Positions 51,068 to 59,347 of a stretch of DNA of 64,000 bases are shown in pieces; the stretch's first letter is position 1; every line of letters starts with the position of its first letter. The notes under the pieces were generated by a model, which worked only from the letters and a program-made list of their open reading frames with translations, did not search any database and had not been told where the DNA came from. This DNA comes from JAQBQB01 sp963757185. Lineage in GTDB: Bacteria; Gemmatimonadota; Gemmatimonadetes; Gemmatimonadales; Gemmatimonadaceae. The stretch is from NCBI GenBank assembly GCA_963757185.1, contig CAVWQI010000002.1:992001-1056000 (forward strand), in the 5' to 3' direction. The translations under genes and the position numbers were made by a program.

Positions 51068-52492
51068 TCAGTACTTCGCCAAATAGCTCTCCAGCTCCCA
51101 CGCGCTCACCTGCGTGATGTACTCGCGCCACTCCTGCCGCTTTGCGGCGACGAAGTGCGACGCAACGTGCTTGCCCAGCGCATCCGCGATGACGTCGTCC
51201 TTCTCGAGCTCGTCGAGCGCCTCGTTGAGATCGTGCGGCAGATCGTCGATCCGCAGCCGGCGCTTCTCGCGAAAACTCATTTCCCAGATGTTCTCGTTCA
51301 CCGGCTCGCGATGGTCGGCCTCGGTTTCAACCCCGTCGAGGCCCGCCGCCAGCATCACGGCGAGCGCGAGATACGGGTTGGCCGACGGGTCCGGCATCCG
51401 CAGCTCGACGCGCGTGCCCGCCTCGCGCCGATCCGGTACGCGGATCAGCGGCGACCGGTTGCGCATCGACCACGCGACGTTCACCGGCGCTTCGTACCCG
51501 GGCACGAGGCGCTTGTACGAATTGACGAGCGGGTTGGTGATCGCGCACATCCCTCGCGCGTGGCGCAAGAGCCCGCCGACGTAGTGCAACGCCGTCTTCG
51601 ACAGCTCCCACTCCGCATCCTCGTCCCAGAAGGCGTTCGTGCCGCCGCGAAACAGCGACTGATGCGTGTGCATCCCGCTTCCGTTCTGTCCGAAGATCGG
51701 CTTCGGCATGAACGACGCGAGTAGTCCGAACTGCGTCGCTACGTGTTTCACCACGAAGCGGAACGTCGCGATGTTGTCCGCGGTCTTGAGGGCGTCGGCG
51801 TAGCGGAAGTCGATCTCGTGCTGCCCGTGCGCCACCTCGTGGTGCGCGGCCTCGACCTCGAAGCCCATCTGTTCCAGCGTGTCCACCATCGCGCGGCGCG
51901 CGTCTTCGCCGAGGTCCGTCGGCGCGAGGTCGAAGTAGCCGCCCACGTCGTGCGTCGTCGTCGTGGCTTCCCCCGACGCATCCGGCCGGAAAAGAAAGAA
52001 CTCGGCCTCCATTCCCGCGTTCATCGTGAATCCCATCGCTTTCGCCTTTCGCAGGACGGTCTTGAGCCGGCCGCGTGGATCCCCCGCGAACGGCTCGCCG
52101 CTCGGGCTGCGGATGTCGCATATCAGCCGGCAGATCCGCTTGTCCTTCTCCCCCCAGGGGTAGACGAGGAAGGTGTCGAGGTCCGGCGCCAGGAGCATGT
52201 CGGACTCCTCGATCCGGACGAACCCCTCGATCGACGAACCGTCGAACATGATGTCGCCTGCCAGCGCTTTCTCGAACTGCGACGACGGAATCTCGACGTT
52301 CTTGTTGATGCCGAGGATGTCCGTGAACTGGAGGCGCATGAAGCGCACGCCCAGCTTTTCCGTCAGCTCGAGGATGTCGTTGATCGACGCGCCGGCGGTA
52401 TCGGGCGTGAGTGAGCGGGAGTGCGGCGTCGGATCGTCCTCGCGACTTCGGCGGTCGGGGTGGGCGGCGCTGTCGGTGAAATGCCGGATCAA
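51068..52492 (-). CDS. glnA: Glutamine synthetase type I (alpha subtype)
   Basis: Glutamine synthetase makes glutamine from glutamate, ammonia and ATP as a cytoplasmic dodecamer. Conserved blocks are complete: RLQFTDILGINKNVEIP, MFDGSSIEGFVRIEESDM (with the Arg typical of the feedback-controlled alpha subtype), NAGMEAEFFLF, HHEVAHGQHEIDFRY, NGSGMHTHQSLF, and NPYLALAVMLAAGLDG. The start is uncertain: the frame is open to 52594, TTG 52492 gives 474 residues, about 30 more than usual, and no good ribosome site is seen before the conserved domain. The zinc-ribbon gene diverges from the same region. Confidence 0.88.
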   Translation of the reverse strand: MIRHFTDSAAHPDRRSREDDPTPHSRSLTPDTAGASINDILELTEKLGVRFMRLQFTDILGINKNVEIPSSQFEKALAGDIMFDGSSIEGFVRIEESDMLLAPDLDTFLVYPWGEKDKRICRLICDIRSPSGEPFAGDPRGRLKTVLRKAKAMGFTMNAGMEAEFFLFRPDASGEATTTTHDVGGYFDLAPTDLGEDARRAMVDTLEQMGFEVEAAHHEVAHGQHEIDFRYADALKTADNIATFRFVVKHVATQFGLLASFMPKPIFGQNGSGMHTHQSLFRGGTNAFWDEDAEWELSKTALHYVGGLLRHARGMCAITNPLVNSYKRLVPGYEAPVNVAWSMRNRSPLIRVPDRREAGTRVELRMPDPSANPYLALAVMLAAGLDGVETEADHREPVNENIWEMSFREKRRLRIDDLPHDLNEALDELEKDDVIADALGKHVASHFVAAKRQEWREYITQVSAWELESYLAKY

Positions 52493-52506
52493 CGCTAAAC
52501 CAACGC

Positions 52507-52519
52507 GAATGTGATTGTA
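52507..52519 (-). promoter_or_regulatory. Possible -10 element for glutamine synthetase
   Basis: On the minus strand TACAAT (52519 to 52514) is a 5-of-6 match to the -10 consensus; the -35 region (TTCGGG at 18 bases) is poor. A transcript would start near 52507, close to the proposed TTG. Confidence 0.3.
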
Positions 52520-52563
52520 AGTCGGAATCGCGAGGCACCCGAACAGTCGTGTAGCTTTAGCGA

Positions 52564-53349
52564 ATGGATCAGGCTTCCCCTTCCCCGGCGGCACCGGCTG
52601 CGCAGACGTGTCCGTCGTGCGGCGCCGCGGCGAGCGGAAGGTTCTGCTCCGCTTGCGGCGCCGCCCTCGTCGGTGTGCCCTGCGCGTCTTGCGGGGCCCA
52701 GCTCACGCCGGGCGCGAAGTTCTGCCACCGGTGCGGCACCCCGGCCGGACAATCGGCGCGCGACGAGCGAAGCTTCTCGTCGGCCTTGCCGTGGGGCGTC
52801 GCCGCGATCGCGTTGGTCGCGCTGATCGCGCTCGTTGCCGGACAGCGTTTTGGACGAAGCACGGGCGACGACGCGGCCCAGACGCCGACGGCGGCCGCAC
52901 CCGCGGGCGCGGTCGGCCAACCGCCGGATCTGTCGAACATGACGCCCGAAGATGCAGCGGCCCGCCTCTACGATCGTGTGATGAGCCTGCACGAGCGCGG
53001 GCGCGCCGACAGTGTGCAGATGTTCGCGCCCATGGCCATGCAAGCCTACGAGATGCTCGGCAAGTTGAATCTCGATCAGCACTACGACCTCGGACGGATC
53101 GCCGCCGTCGCCGGCGATTCAACGACCGCGCGCGCGCAGGCGGACACCATCCTCGCGCAGCATCCGAACCATCTGCTGGGCCTCATCCTCGCCGGCAACG
53201 CGGCGCGCATGAGGAACGACCTCGCGGCGGAGCGCGGCTTCCACGATCAGCTCGTCGCCGCCGCCCCCGCGGAGCGCGCGAAGCAGCTCGCCGAGTATAC
53301 CACGCACGAAAACGACATCACCATCGCGCTCGACGCGAAGCGGCCATGA
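52564..53349 (+). CDS. Double zinc-ribbon membrane protein with helical C-terminal domain
   Basis: A 261-residue protein. Four CxxC knuckles (CPSCG, CSACG, CASCG, CHRCG within residues 16-57) form two zinc ribbons; one membrane helix follows (WGVAAIALVALIALVAG, about 76-92), then a Pro/Ala linker and a helical, TPR-like domain (LYDRVMSLHERGRADSV, AMQAYEMLGKLNLDQHYDLGRIAAVAGD, ADTILAQHPNHLLGLILAGNAA). The ribbon is probably cytosolic and the repeats outside. Function unknown. Its stop overlaps the mqnD start as ATGA, so the two are translationally coupled. Confidence 0.8.
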   Translation: MDQASPSPAAPAAQTCPSCGAAASGRFCSACGAALVGVPCASCGAQLTPGAKFCHRCGTPAGQSARDERSFSSALPWGVAAIALVALIALVAGQRFGRSTGDDAAQTPTAAAPAGAVGQPPDLSNMTPEDAAARLYDRVMSLHERGRADSVQMFAPMAMQAYEMLGKLNLDQHYDLGRIAAVAGDSTTARAQADTILAQHPNHLLGLILAGNAARMRNDLAAERGFHDQLVAAAPAERAKQLAEYTTHENDITIALDAKRP

Positions 53350-54179
53350 CCATGACCATCCACGTCGCCCACAGCCCGGATTCCGACGACGCCTTCATGT
53401 TCTATGCATTGGCGTCGGGGAAGATCGACACGGAAGGACTCACGTACGTGCACCAACTGCAGGACATCGAGACACTCAACCGGCGCGCGCTGCGCGGCGA
53501 ACTCGAAGTCACCGCGGTCTCGATCCATGCGTACGCGTATCTCGCCGACTCGTACGCGCTGTTGCCGCACGGCGCGTCGATGGGCGATGGCTACGGCCCT
53601 CGCCTCGTGGCGCGATCGCCGCTTTCCAGAGCCGACGTTCGCGGCAAACGGATCGCGATTCCGGGGCTGATGACCAGCGCGTACCTTGCGTTGCGGCTGT
53701 TCGAGCCGGTGTTCGAACCCGTGGTTATTCCGTTCGACCAGATCGAGGACGCGGTCGCGGACGAGTCGGTGGACCTCGGCCTGTTGATCCACGAAGGACA
53801 GCTCACCTTCGCGGACCGCGGCCTCCACTTGGTCCAGGACCTCGGGGAGTGGTGGTTCGGCGAGACAGGATTGCCGCTTCCGCTTGGCGGCAACGTGGTC
53901 CGAAAAGACCTCGGCGACGATCTTACTCGCAAGATTTCGCGGCACCTTCGCGACAGTATCGCGTACGGATTGGAGCATCGATCGGCAGCACTCGACCACT
54001 CGATGCAGTACGCTCGGGGTCTGGACCGATCGAAGGCGGATGCCTTCGTAGGCATGTACGTGAACGACTGGACGCTCGATTACGGCGAAGCCGGTCGGCG
54101 CGCCGTCCGTCAGTTCCTGCAGCGCGGCGTCGAGGCCGGGATCATCGCGAAACCGGTCGCAATCGAGTTCGTCGACTAG
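53346..54179 (+). CDS. mqnD: 1,4-dihydroxy-6-naphthoate synthase
   Basis: A 277-residue cytoplasmic enzyme of the MqnA/MqnD family with a periplasmic-binding-like fold. HVAHSPDSDDAFMFYAL at the N-terminus is the MqnD hallmark; HQLQDIETLNRRAL, LLPHGASMGDGYGPRLV, AIPGLMTSAYLALRLF and LLIHEGQLTFADRGL follow. MqnD converts cyclic dehypoxanthine futalosine to 1,4-dihydroxy-6-naphthoate in the futalosine route of menaquinone synthesis. This implies menaquinone-based respiration by that route. No other mqn gene is in the window. Confidence 0.88.
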   Translation: MTMTIHVAHSPDSDDAFMFYALASGKIDTEGLTYVHQLQDIETLNRRALRGELEVTAVSIHAYAYLADSYALLPHGASMGDGYGPRLVARSPLSRADVRGKRIAIPGLMTSAYLALRLFEPVFEPVVIPFDQIEDAVADESVDLGLLIHEGQLTFADRGLHLVQDLGEWWFGETGLPLPLGGNVVRKDLGDDLTRKISRHLRDSIAYGLEHRSAALDHSMQYARGLDRSKADAFVGMYVNDWTLDYGEAGRRAVRQFLQRGVEAGIIAKPVAIEFVD

Positions 54180-54224
54180 CCCCGTCCGGGCTTCGCGCGC
54201 GTGTCGTCACCGCCGCGAGTCTCC

Positions 54225-54251
54225 TTGACGCGGCCCCCGGTCAGGTATACT
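54225..54251 (+). promoter_or_regulatory. Sigma-70-like promoter for the acidic/basic bipolar protein
   Basis: TTGACG (54225-54230) and TATACT (54246-54251) are near-consensus boxes but with a short 15-base spacer. Expected start near 54258 leaves a leader of about 100 bases containing a hairpin. Confidence 0.5.
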
Positions 54252-54263
54252 AAGGCGTTGCGA

Positions 54264-54284
54264 CGAGCCGTTTCGTACGGCTCG
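54264..54284 (+). promoter_or_regulatory. Hairpin in the 5' leader of the bipolar protein gene
   Basis: CGAGCCGT / ACGGCTCG pair perfectly over 8 bp around a TTCGT loop, just inside the predicted transcript start. It could protect the mRNA 5' end or bind a regulator. Confidence 0.45.
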
Positions 54285-54358
54285 GACGCGCGGCCTTGAT
54301 CGTAGCAGCGGGCCGTCATTCCACTTCTCTGATCACAATAACCTCTCAGGAGGCGTGC

Positions 54359-54994
54359 ATGCCGTTGGATGACGAGGTGCGCGGGAAATACCAGTTCTCC
54401 GATCGTGACGACGACGTCGACGATCTGGGATACGGTGGTGGCGGCGGCGGCGGGGGCAGCGCGTCGTATGACGACGACGACGAGGAAGACGGCGGTTGGA
54501 TGACCCACAAGGACGAAAGCGACGACCTGTGGGACAGCACCGACGACGTCGATGACGACGACGAGGAGCCGACCGTCGAGGTGGTCGAGGAAGACGAGGA
54601 GACTGAGATCTTCGGCGCCGCGAAACCGCCGCGCGCCCGCCCGTCAGCCGCGAGCGCGCCATCGGCAGTCGCTGCTGAAAAAGGCGCTGCGAAAAAGGGC
54701 GTCGCGCCCGCCGCGAAGCCGATGGCGAAAGCCGCTCCTCCGAAGCCGGTGGCGAAAACCGCCCCTCCAAAGCCGGTGGCGAAAGCCGCCACTCCGAAAC
54801 CTGCGGCGAAAGCCGCTCCGAAACCGGCGATGAAGGCCGCTCCGAAACCTGCGGCGAAGGCGGCCGCGAAACCGGCGAAAAAGGCGGCGGCGAAGGCCGT
54901 CGCCAAAAAGAGCGCGAAGAAAGCCAAGAAGGCCGCGAAAAAGGCGGCCAAGACGGCCGGCAACAAGAAGGGCGGCAAGAAAAAGAAGCGCTGA
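54359..54994 (+). CDS. Acidic N-terminus plus histone H1-like Lys/Ala/Pro tail, bipolar protein
   Basis: A 211-residue protein with an optimal AGGAGG site five bases before the ATG, its own promoter and a strong terminator, so probably highly expressed. Residues 1-85 are acidic (DDDVDDLGYGGGGGGGG, DDDDEEDGGW, EVVEEDEETEIFG). Residues about 90-211 are Lys/Ala/Pro repeats of KPAAKAAPKPA type ending AKKAAKTAGNKKGGKKKKR, as in bacterial histone H1-like or HU-tail proteins. It likely binds DNA or RNA through the tail, while the acidic part may mask it or recruit partners. No globular domain recognised. Confidence 0.75.
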   Translation: MPLDDEVRGKYQFSDRDDDVDDLGYGGGGGGGGSASYDDDDEEDGGWMTHKDESDDLWDSTDDVDDDDEEPTVEVVEEDEETEIFGAAKPPRARPSAASAPSAVAAEKGAAKKGVAPAAKPMAKAAPPKPVAKTAPPKPVAKAATPKPAAKAAPKPAMKAAPKPAAKAAAKPAKKAAAKAVAKKSAKKAKKAAKKAAKTAGNKKGGKKKKR

Positions 54995-55008
54995 GCAACG
55001 ATCGAACG

Positions 55009-55056
55009 GCGCGGCAGCGGGGCGGCAGCATGCACGCCCCGCTGCCGCGCTTTCGT
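55009..55056 (+). terminator. Strong Rho-independent terminator
   Basis: A perfect 16-bp stem (55009-55024 with 55035-55050, loop GCAGCATGCA) is followed by TTTCGTTTGT. It ends the bipolar protein transcript. Confidence 0.85.
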
Positions 55057-55084
55057 TTGTGCGCCGCGCGCCGCCGTCCCCTCA

Positions 55085-55103
55085 ACCTGGGGCGCCACCT
55101 GGG
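55085..55103. repeat. Short direct repeat upstream of the MerR-type gene
   Basis: ACCTGGG occurs twice (55085-55091 and 55097-55103), 12 bases apart, before TTATTGT (55104-55110), a possible -10 box. It may be an operator/promoter region; the evidence is thin. Confidence 0.25.
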
Positions 55104-55167
55104 TTATTGTACGAGGTCGGTCGACAGCCCCCCGCCCTACCCCTGATTCTCGTACACGTCCGCGCTC

Positions 55168-55722
55168 ATGGCCGATTCGCCGATCACGCTTCTGCGCGCT
55201 CACGCCCGCCACGCCCCGTGGAACGCGCGGGGCCTCGCGGCGCACGTGACCGCCCTCGTCGACGCGGCTGGCGTACGACCGACCAACGCGTCTGCCCGCG
55301 CTGCGCCGAGCGCCCGGTCCATCCGGTTCTACATCGCGAACGGGCTGCTGTCGCGGCCGGAGGGTGCCGGGACGTCCGCTACGTACAATTACCGTCACTT
55401 TCTCCAGCTGGTCGCGATCAAGATTCGACAGCGCGAAGGCGCGACTCTCGACGCGATCAAGAAAGAGATGGAAGACGCCCCGGGTGACGCGCTCGAGCGG
55501 CGAGTCGCCGCCTCCCTGGCCGCCGCGCTGGGCGCGACCATCGAGACGCGCAGAGGCGGTGCTGTGGGCGAAGAGGACATTCCGGCCAGTTGGCGCAGAA
55601 TGCCGGTGGCCGACGGCGTCGAGCTCCACGTTCGTGATAACTCGCCCGCCTCTCGCGACGAAGCGCTCGTCGCGATGCGGGAAGCCGTTCGCGCGGCGCT
55701 CGGCCGCGAGGACATTCGATAA
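55168..55722 (+). CDS. MerR family transcriptional regulator
   Basis: A 184-residue protein with a MerR-type winged helix, though preceded by an atypical 45-residue N-terminal extension (ITLLRAHARHAPWNARGLAAHVTALVDAAG). The core is SARSIRFYIANGLLSRPEGAGTSATYNYRHFLQLVAIKIRQREGATLDAIKKEM, matching helices, wing and dimerisation start. The C-terminal domain is short, lacks metal-binding cysteines, and so the effector is unknown. Start at ATG 55168. The SDR and replication-initiator genes follow in the same direction. Confidence 0.8.
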   Translation: MADSPITLLRAHARHAPWNARGLAAHVTALVDAAGVRPTNASARAAPSARSIRFYIANGLLSRPEGAGTSATYNYRHFLQLVAIKIRQREGATLDAIKKEMEDAPGDALERRVAASLAAALGATIETRRGGAVGEEDIPASWRRMPVADGVELHVRDNSPASRDEALVAMREAVRAALGREDIR

Positions 55723-55771
55723 GTCGAGCCGGGACCGCACCCCCCGCCCCGACACTCGAGGACGCGCCTCC

Positions 55772-56500
55772 ATGCCTGACCCAGTTCACGCGGCATTCAG
55801 CGGATCGTCGATTCTGTTGACGGGTGTAGGTGCGGACGGCCAGGTCGGGCAAGTCGTCGCGCGGGCCTTCGCCGAACAGGGCGCCTCGCTCATACTCGTC
55901 GACCGCACCGCGGACCACGTCGACGCGCGGGTCAATGAACTGACACGCGACGGATTGTTAGCCACCGGGTATCCGTGTGACCTCACGGACGGCGCCGCGG
56001 TGAAGTCGCTCGTCGGCCGAATCCGCGAAGAGCACGGCGACTCCATTCACGCCTTCGTCCACATGGCCGGCGGATTCGCCATGAGCGGCCCGGTGGCCGA
56101 GAGCACGGATGAAGTCTGGAATCGTCAGATCGCGATCAACCTGACAACCGCGTTCAACACGGCCCGCGCCGTTCTTCCGATGGTGCGCACTGGAAAGGGG
56201 TCGATCGTGTTCTTCGCATCCGAGGCCGTGCTGCCGGGATCCACCGGAGCGCGCACATCCGCGTACGCGGTGGCGAAAAGCGGCGTGGTCGCGCTGATGC
56301 GCGCCATCGCGGCGGAAGAACGGCCCAACGGAGTTCGCGCCAACGCCGTCGCGCCGTCGTCGATTCGCACGGCGACGAACGTTCGAGACATGGGTGACAA
56401 GACGAAGTACGTCGAGCGCGAGCAGGTGGCGGACGTCGTTCTCTTTCTTTGCTCCGGGCGCGCGAGCGCGATCTCGGGGCTCGTGGTTCCCATCGCGTGA
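55772..56500 (+). CDS. Short-chain dehydrogenase/reductase (SDR)
   Basis: A 242-residue NAD(P)-dependent oxidoreductase. Cofactor motif ILLTGVGADGQVGQVVARAF (TGxxxGxG variant with an extra residue), acidic LVDRT, HMAGGFAMSGPV in place of the usual NAG, and the catalytic YAVAK (Tyr, Lys) with Ser in FFASEAVL. The C-terminal substrate loop is short (SSIRTATNVRDMG). Start ATG 55772 follows CGAGGA at a longer distance (13 bases). Substrate unknown. The replication-initiator gene starts 19 bases later, so they may be co-transcribed. Confidence 0.87.
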   Translation: MPDPVHAAFSGSSILLTGVGADGQVGQVVARAFAEQGASLILVDRTADHVDARVNELTRDGLLATGYPCDLTDGAAVKSLVGRIREEHGDSIHAFVHMAGGFAMSGPVAESTDEVWNRQIAINLTTAFNTARAVLPMVRTGKGSIVFFASEAVLPGSTGARTSAYAVAKSGVVALMRAIAAEERPNGVRANAVAPSSIRTATNVRDMGDKTKYVEREQVADVVLFLCSGRASAISGLVVPIA

Positions 56501-56519
56501 CGTCCGCATCCTCGGCGCG

Positions 56520-57380
56520 ATGACGCTTCCGGCGAAGCGCCGAACTCCAGCACGAACGGTGCTCCTCGACCGTTCGCTCGAGGAGTTTCCGGTTTTCCGC
56601 CTGAGCGACACTCCCGATGAACCGGCGCTCTCCTATCTCACGGACGACGGCGGACGATGGCGCGTCCTCGCCGCGCCCGGCGACCGCCTGCCCGGCACGT
56701 TCGACCAGGACGTGTACGTCGAGTTGATGCATCGATACCAAGAGGCCGGCGAGCCCGCCGACGGCGTCCTCTCGTTCACGCTGCACGCGTTCCTTCGCTC
56801 GATGGGAAGGCAGGCCGACGGCCGTACGTACGAGCAGCTGCGCGGCGCGCTCACTCGCCTCGAGCGAACGACGTTGCAGTCCGAGGGGAGCTACTTCGAT
56901 GCCGCGAGCGACCGGCTGACCGACGCGACGTTCACGCTGCTGACGTCGGTCGGAATCGAGCGTCGTCGATCGCGCGAACGGGATCAGCTCGTTCTCTTTC
57001 CTGGCGCACCGAGCGCCGAGCCCGGCGAAGCTCGCGTCGTCATCTCCAGCGTGGTGCGACAAAACGTGTCAGCGCGGCATGTGATCCCCCTCGCCGTCGG
57101 CCGGTATCTCGCGCTTGCCTCGCCCGTGGCACGGCGGCTCTACCGCCTGATCGAGCTCGCCCGGGCCGGCGACGTCCTTACATGGCGGGTGTCCCTGGAC
57201 CGCCTGCGCGAGCAACTCCCGCTCACGCAACGGTATCCGTCCCATCTCCAGCGGGTCCTCCAGCCAGCTCACGACCTGCTCCGAGAGGCCGGAGTGATTC
57301 GCGAGGCCGTCATTCGTCAACAGCAGAGGGACTGGTTCGTCGACTATATGTTGGCGGGCAGGCGAGCAGAGCCGGGCTAA
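56520..57380 (+). CDS. Replication initiator protein A (RPA/RepA)-like protein
   Basis: A 286-residue protein resembling the plasmid replication-initiator A family: FPVFRLS near residue 25, DQDVYVELMHRYQEAGEPADGVLSFTLHAFLRSMGR (winged-helix 1), TYEQLRGALTRLERTTLQSEGSYFD, and a second winged-helix-like block (YRLIELARAGDVLTWRVSLDRLREQLPLTQRYPSHLQRVL). No iterons, parAB genes or AT-rich origin are seen near it. It may be a domesticated plasmid gene used as a DNA-binding regulator, or a family member with a chromosomal role. Starts 19 bases after the SDR stop. Confidence 0.65.
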   Translation: MTLPAKRRTPARTVLLDRSLEEFPVFRLSDTPDEPALSYLTDDGGRWRVLAAPGDRLPGTFDQDVYVELMHRYQEAGEPADGVLSFTLHAFLRSMGRQADGRTYEQLRGALTRLERTTLQSEGSYFDAASDRLTDATFTLLTSVGIERRRSRERDQLVLFPGAPSAEPGEARVVISSVVRQNVSARHVIPLAVGRYLALASPVARRLYRLIELARAGDVLTWRVSLDRLREQLPLTQRYPSHLQRVLQPAHDLLREAGVIREAVIRQQQRDWFVDYMLAGRRAEPG

Positions 57381-57444
57381 CCGCCAAGCCGCTGTCGGCG
57401 CGAACGATTCCGGGGTTCGTCGTGTACCATTTGAAACACCACTT

Positions 57445-57648
57445 ATGGCCACCAAGCTCGACAAGACCATCCGGCGCGAGATCGAAATCGACGGTGAGGC
57501 GTACACCGTAGCGATTTCTCCCGACGGGTTCCGCCTCACAAAAAAGCGGTTTCGGTCGGGCGTGGCACTATCCTGGAAGACGGTTTGGACCCGTCACGGC
57601 GGAAACGCCGCCGAGCAGCCTGAAGAGCCTGCCGTCGAGCAGCAGTAG
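57445..57648 (+). CDS. Small hypothetical protein (67 residues)
   Basis: An ATG at 57445 opens a 67-codon frame: a basic-acidic N-terminus (ATKLDKTIRREIEIDGEAYTV), a beta-rich middle (VAISPDGFRLTKKRFRSG) and a Glu/Pro/Gln tail (EQPEEPAVEQQ). Codon use and composition match the surrounding genes. No family recognised; no membrane or signal segment. It may lie in the same transcript as the S41 protease 74 bases downstream. Confidence 0.6.
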   Translation: MATKLDKTIRREIEIDGEAYTVAISPDGFRLTKKRFRSGVALSWKTVWTRHGGNAAEQPEEPAVEQQ

Positions 57649-57722
57649 GCGCGTTTCTCGCGCACACAACGGCAGGTTGCCGGGCGCAGTATACCTTCTA
57701 GACCCTAAGCTGGAATCGACGC

Positions 57723-59339
57723 ATGCCTCGCATTCGGAAAGCCGCGTTCATCGGTGCATTGCTCGTCCCCGTTGTGGCCGGCGGGTTCCTGCTGCAAGCT
57801 CGCTCTCAGCGTGAGGGCGCGGAGTTGCTCGATCAGGTGATGACGTTGGTCAACGACCGCTACGTCGACACCCTTCCCGCGTCGGACGTCTACGAGAAGG
57901 CGGCGGCCGGACTCGTCAAAGAGCTCAACGATCCATACAGCGAGCTCCTCACTCCCAAGGACCTGAAGCAGTTCAGCAGCCGGACCGGCGGTCGGTACGG
58001 CGGACTCGGCATGCTCATCGAGCCCGAGCCCGAAACGAAGACGGTCCGCGTCGTGACGGTCTATCCGAACACGCCGGCTGAAGGCGGCGGAGTGCACGAG
58101 GGCGACCTGATCATCAGAGTCGATTCGCTCTCCACGCGCGGGTGGACCATCAACCAGGTCTCTGATTCACTCACCGGCACGCCGGGCACGAAAGTAAAGG
58201 TTTCGTTCGCCCGTGCAGGTGTCGCGACGCCGATCACCGGAACGTTCACGCGCGCGATCATCAACGTGCCCGCGGTTCCGTACACCATCACGCTCGGCAA
58301 CAAGATCGGATATATCCCGCTCCAGCAATTCAACGAGAACGCCGCCGACAACGTGCAGGCCGCGGTCAAGCGGCTGGAGGACCAGGGCGTGCGCGGAATC
58401 ATCCTCGACATGCGCGGCGATCCGGGCGGTATCCTCGAGCAGAGTTTGAAGGTCGCCAATACCTTCCTGCCGCAGGGACAACTCCTTGCCTCCGTGAAAG
58501 GACGCGAGGGCCCGATCCAGATCGAGATGGCCAAGGCCGCTCCGCTCGCGCCGACCGTTCCGCTCGTCGTCATGACCGATGACCGGACGGCGTCGGCGTC
58601 GGAGATCGTCGCCGGCGCGCTTCAGGACCACGACCGCGCGCTCGTCGTCGGTCAGACGAGCTTCGGCAAGGGTCTCGTTCAGGGCGTCTACGACCACCTC
58701 GACGGCGGCTACGCGCTCAAGCTCACGACCGGCAAATGGTTCACGCCGAGCGGCCGCTCGATTCAGCGTCCGCGCAAGTTCCTGAACGGACAGTTCGTCG
58801 AGGACACGCCGGACTCCAACGAGACGAACGCCACGAAAAAGAACCGTCCGGCGTTCAAGTCAGACGCCGGCCGAACGGTCTATGGCGGCGGCGGCATCAC
58901 GCCCGACGTCATCGTTCCGGACGACACGCTCACGACGCTCGAGCAGCAGTTCACGAAGGCGATCGCCCCGAAGAGCCAGGACTTCGTCACGGTGCTGAAC
59001 GAGTACTCGAGAGAGTTGGCGAAGACGGCCTCGCCGTCGTTCACGGTGCAGCCCGCGTGGACCACCGAGTTCTACAACCGGATTCAGGCGAAAGGCGTCG
59101 CGGTGGATCGCAAGACGTACGATGCGGCCGGCCGCTACGTGAATCGATTGCTCGACCAGCGCGTCGCGCACTACGCTTTCGGCGACTCGGCGTCCAGGCG
59201 CCGCGATCTCCCGTACGACGCGCCGTTGCGCAAAGCGATCGACCTGCTCGACAAGGGCGGTTCGCAGCGTGAGCTGTTCGCCATCGCCGGCGAACCGTTG
59301 TCGCCCACGCGCTCTGTCCCGCCGGCGAAAAAACCGTAA
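57723..59339 (+). CDS. S41 C-terminal processing peptidase (CtpA/Prc-like)
   Basis: A 538-residue exported serine protease with a signal anchor (AAFIGALLVPVVAGGFLL), a helical N-terminal segment (LLDQVMTLVNDRYVDTLPASDVYEKAAAGLVKELNDPYSELL), a PDZ domain (about residues 85-175, GLGMLI carboxylate loop) and the S41 core: GIILDMRGDPGG, the catalytic Ser293 in TASASEIVAGALQD and Lys316 in SFGKGLVQ. CTPs trim or degrade periplasmic proteins from their C-termini. A C-terminal extension of about 150 residues beyond the core is longer than in simple CtpA. The PD40 lipoprotein starts 8 bases later. Confidence 0.92.
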   Translation: MPRIRKAAFIGALLVPVVAGGFLLQARSQREGAELLDQVMTLVNDRYVDTLPASDVYEKAAAGLVKELNDPYSELLTPKDLKQFSSRTGGRYGGLGMLIEPEPETKTVRVVTVYPNTPAEGGGVHEGDLIIRVDSLSTRGWTINQVSDSLTGTPGTKVKVSFARAGVATPITGTFTRAIINVPAVPYTITLGNKIGYIPLQQFNENAADNVQAAVKRLEDQGVRGIILDMRGDPGGILEQSLKVANTFLPQGQLLASVKGREGPIQIEMAKAAPLAPTVPLVVMTDDRTASASEIVAGALQDHDRALVVGQTSFGKGLVQGVYDHLDGGYALKLTTGKWFTPSGRSIQRPRKFLNGQFVEDTPDSNETNATKKNRPAFKSDAGRTVYGGGGITPDVIVPDDTLTTLEQQFTKAIAPKSQDFVTVLNEYSRELAKTASPSFTVQPAWTTEFYNRIQAKGVAVDRKTYDAAGRYVNRLLDQRVAHYAFGDSASRRRDLPYDAPLRKAIDLLDKGGSQRELFAIAGEPLSPTRSVPPAKKP

Positions 59340-59347
59340 ATTCAGGC

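Noticed and set aside
56520..57444. Plasmid origin next to the RepA-like gene
   Set aside because: No iterons, no AT-rich tract and no partition genes are visible; surrounding genes are chromosomal in type.
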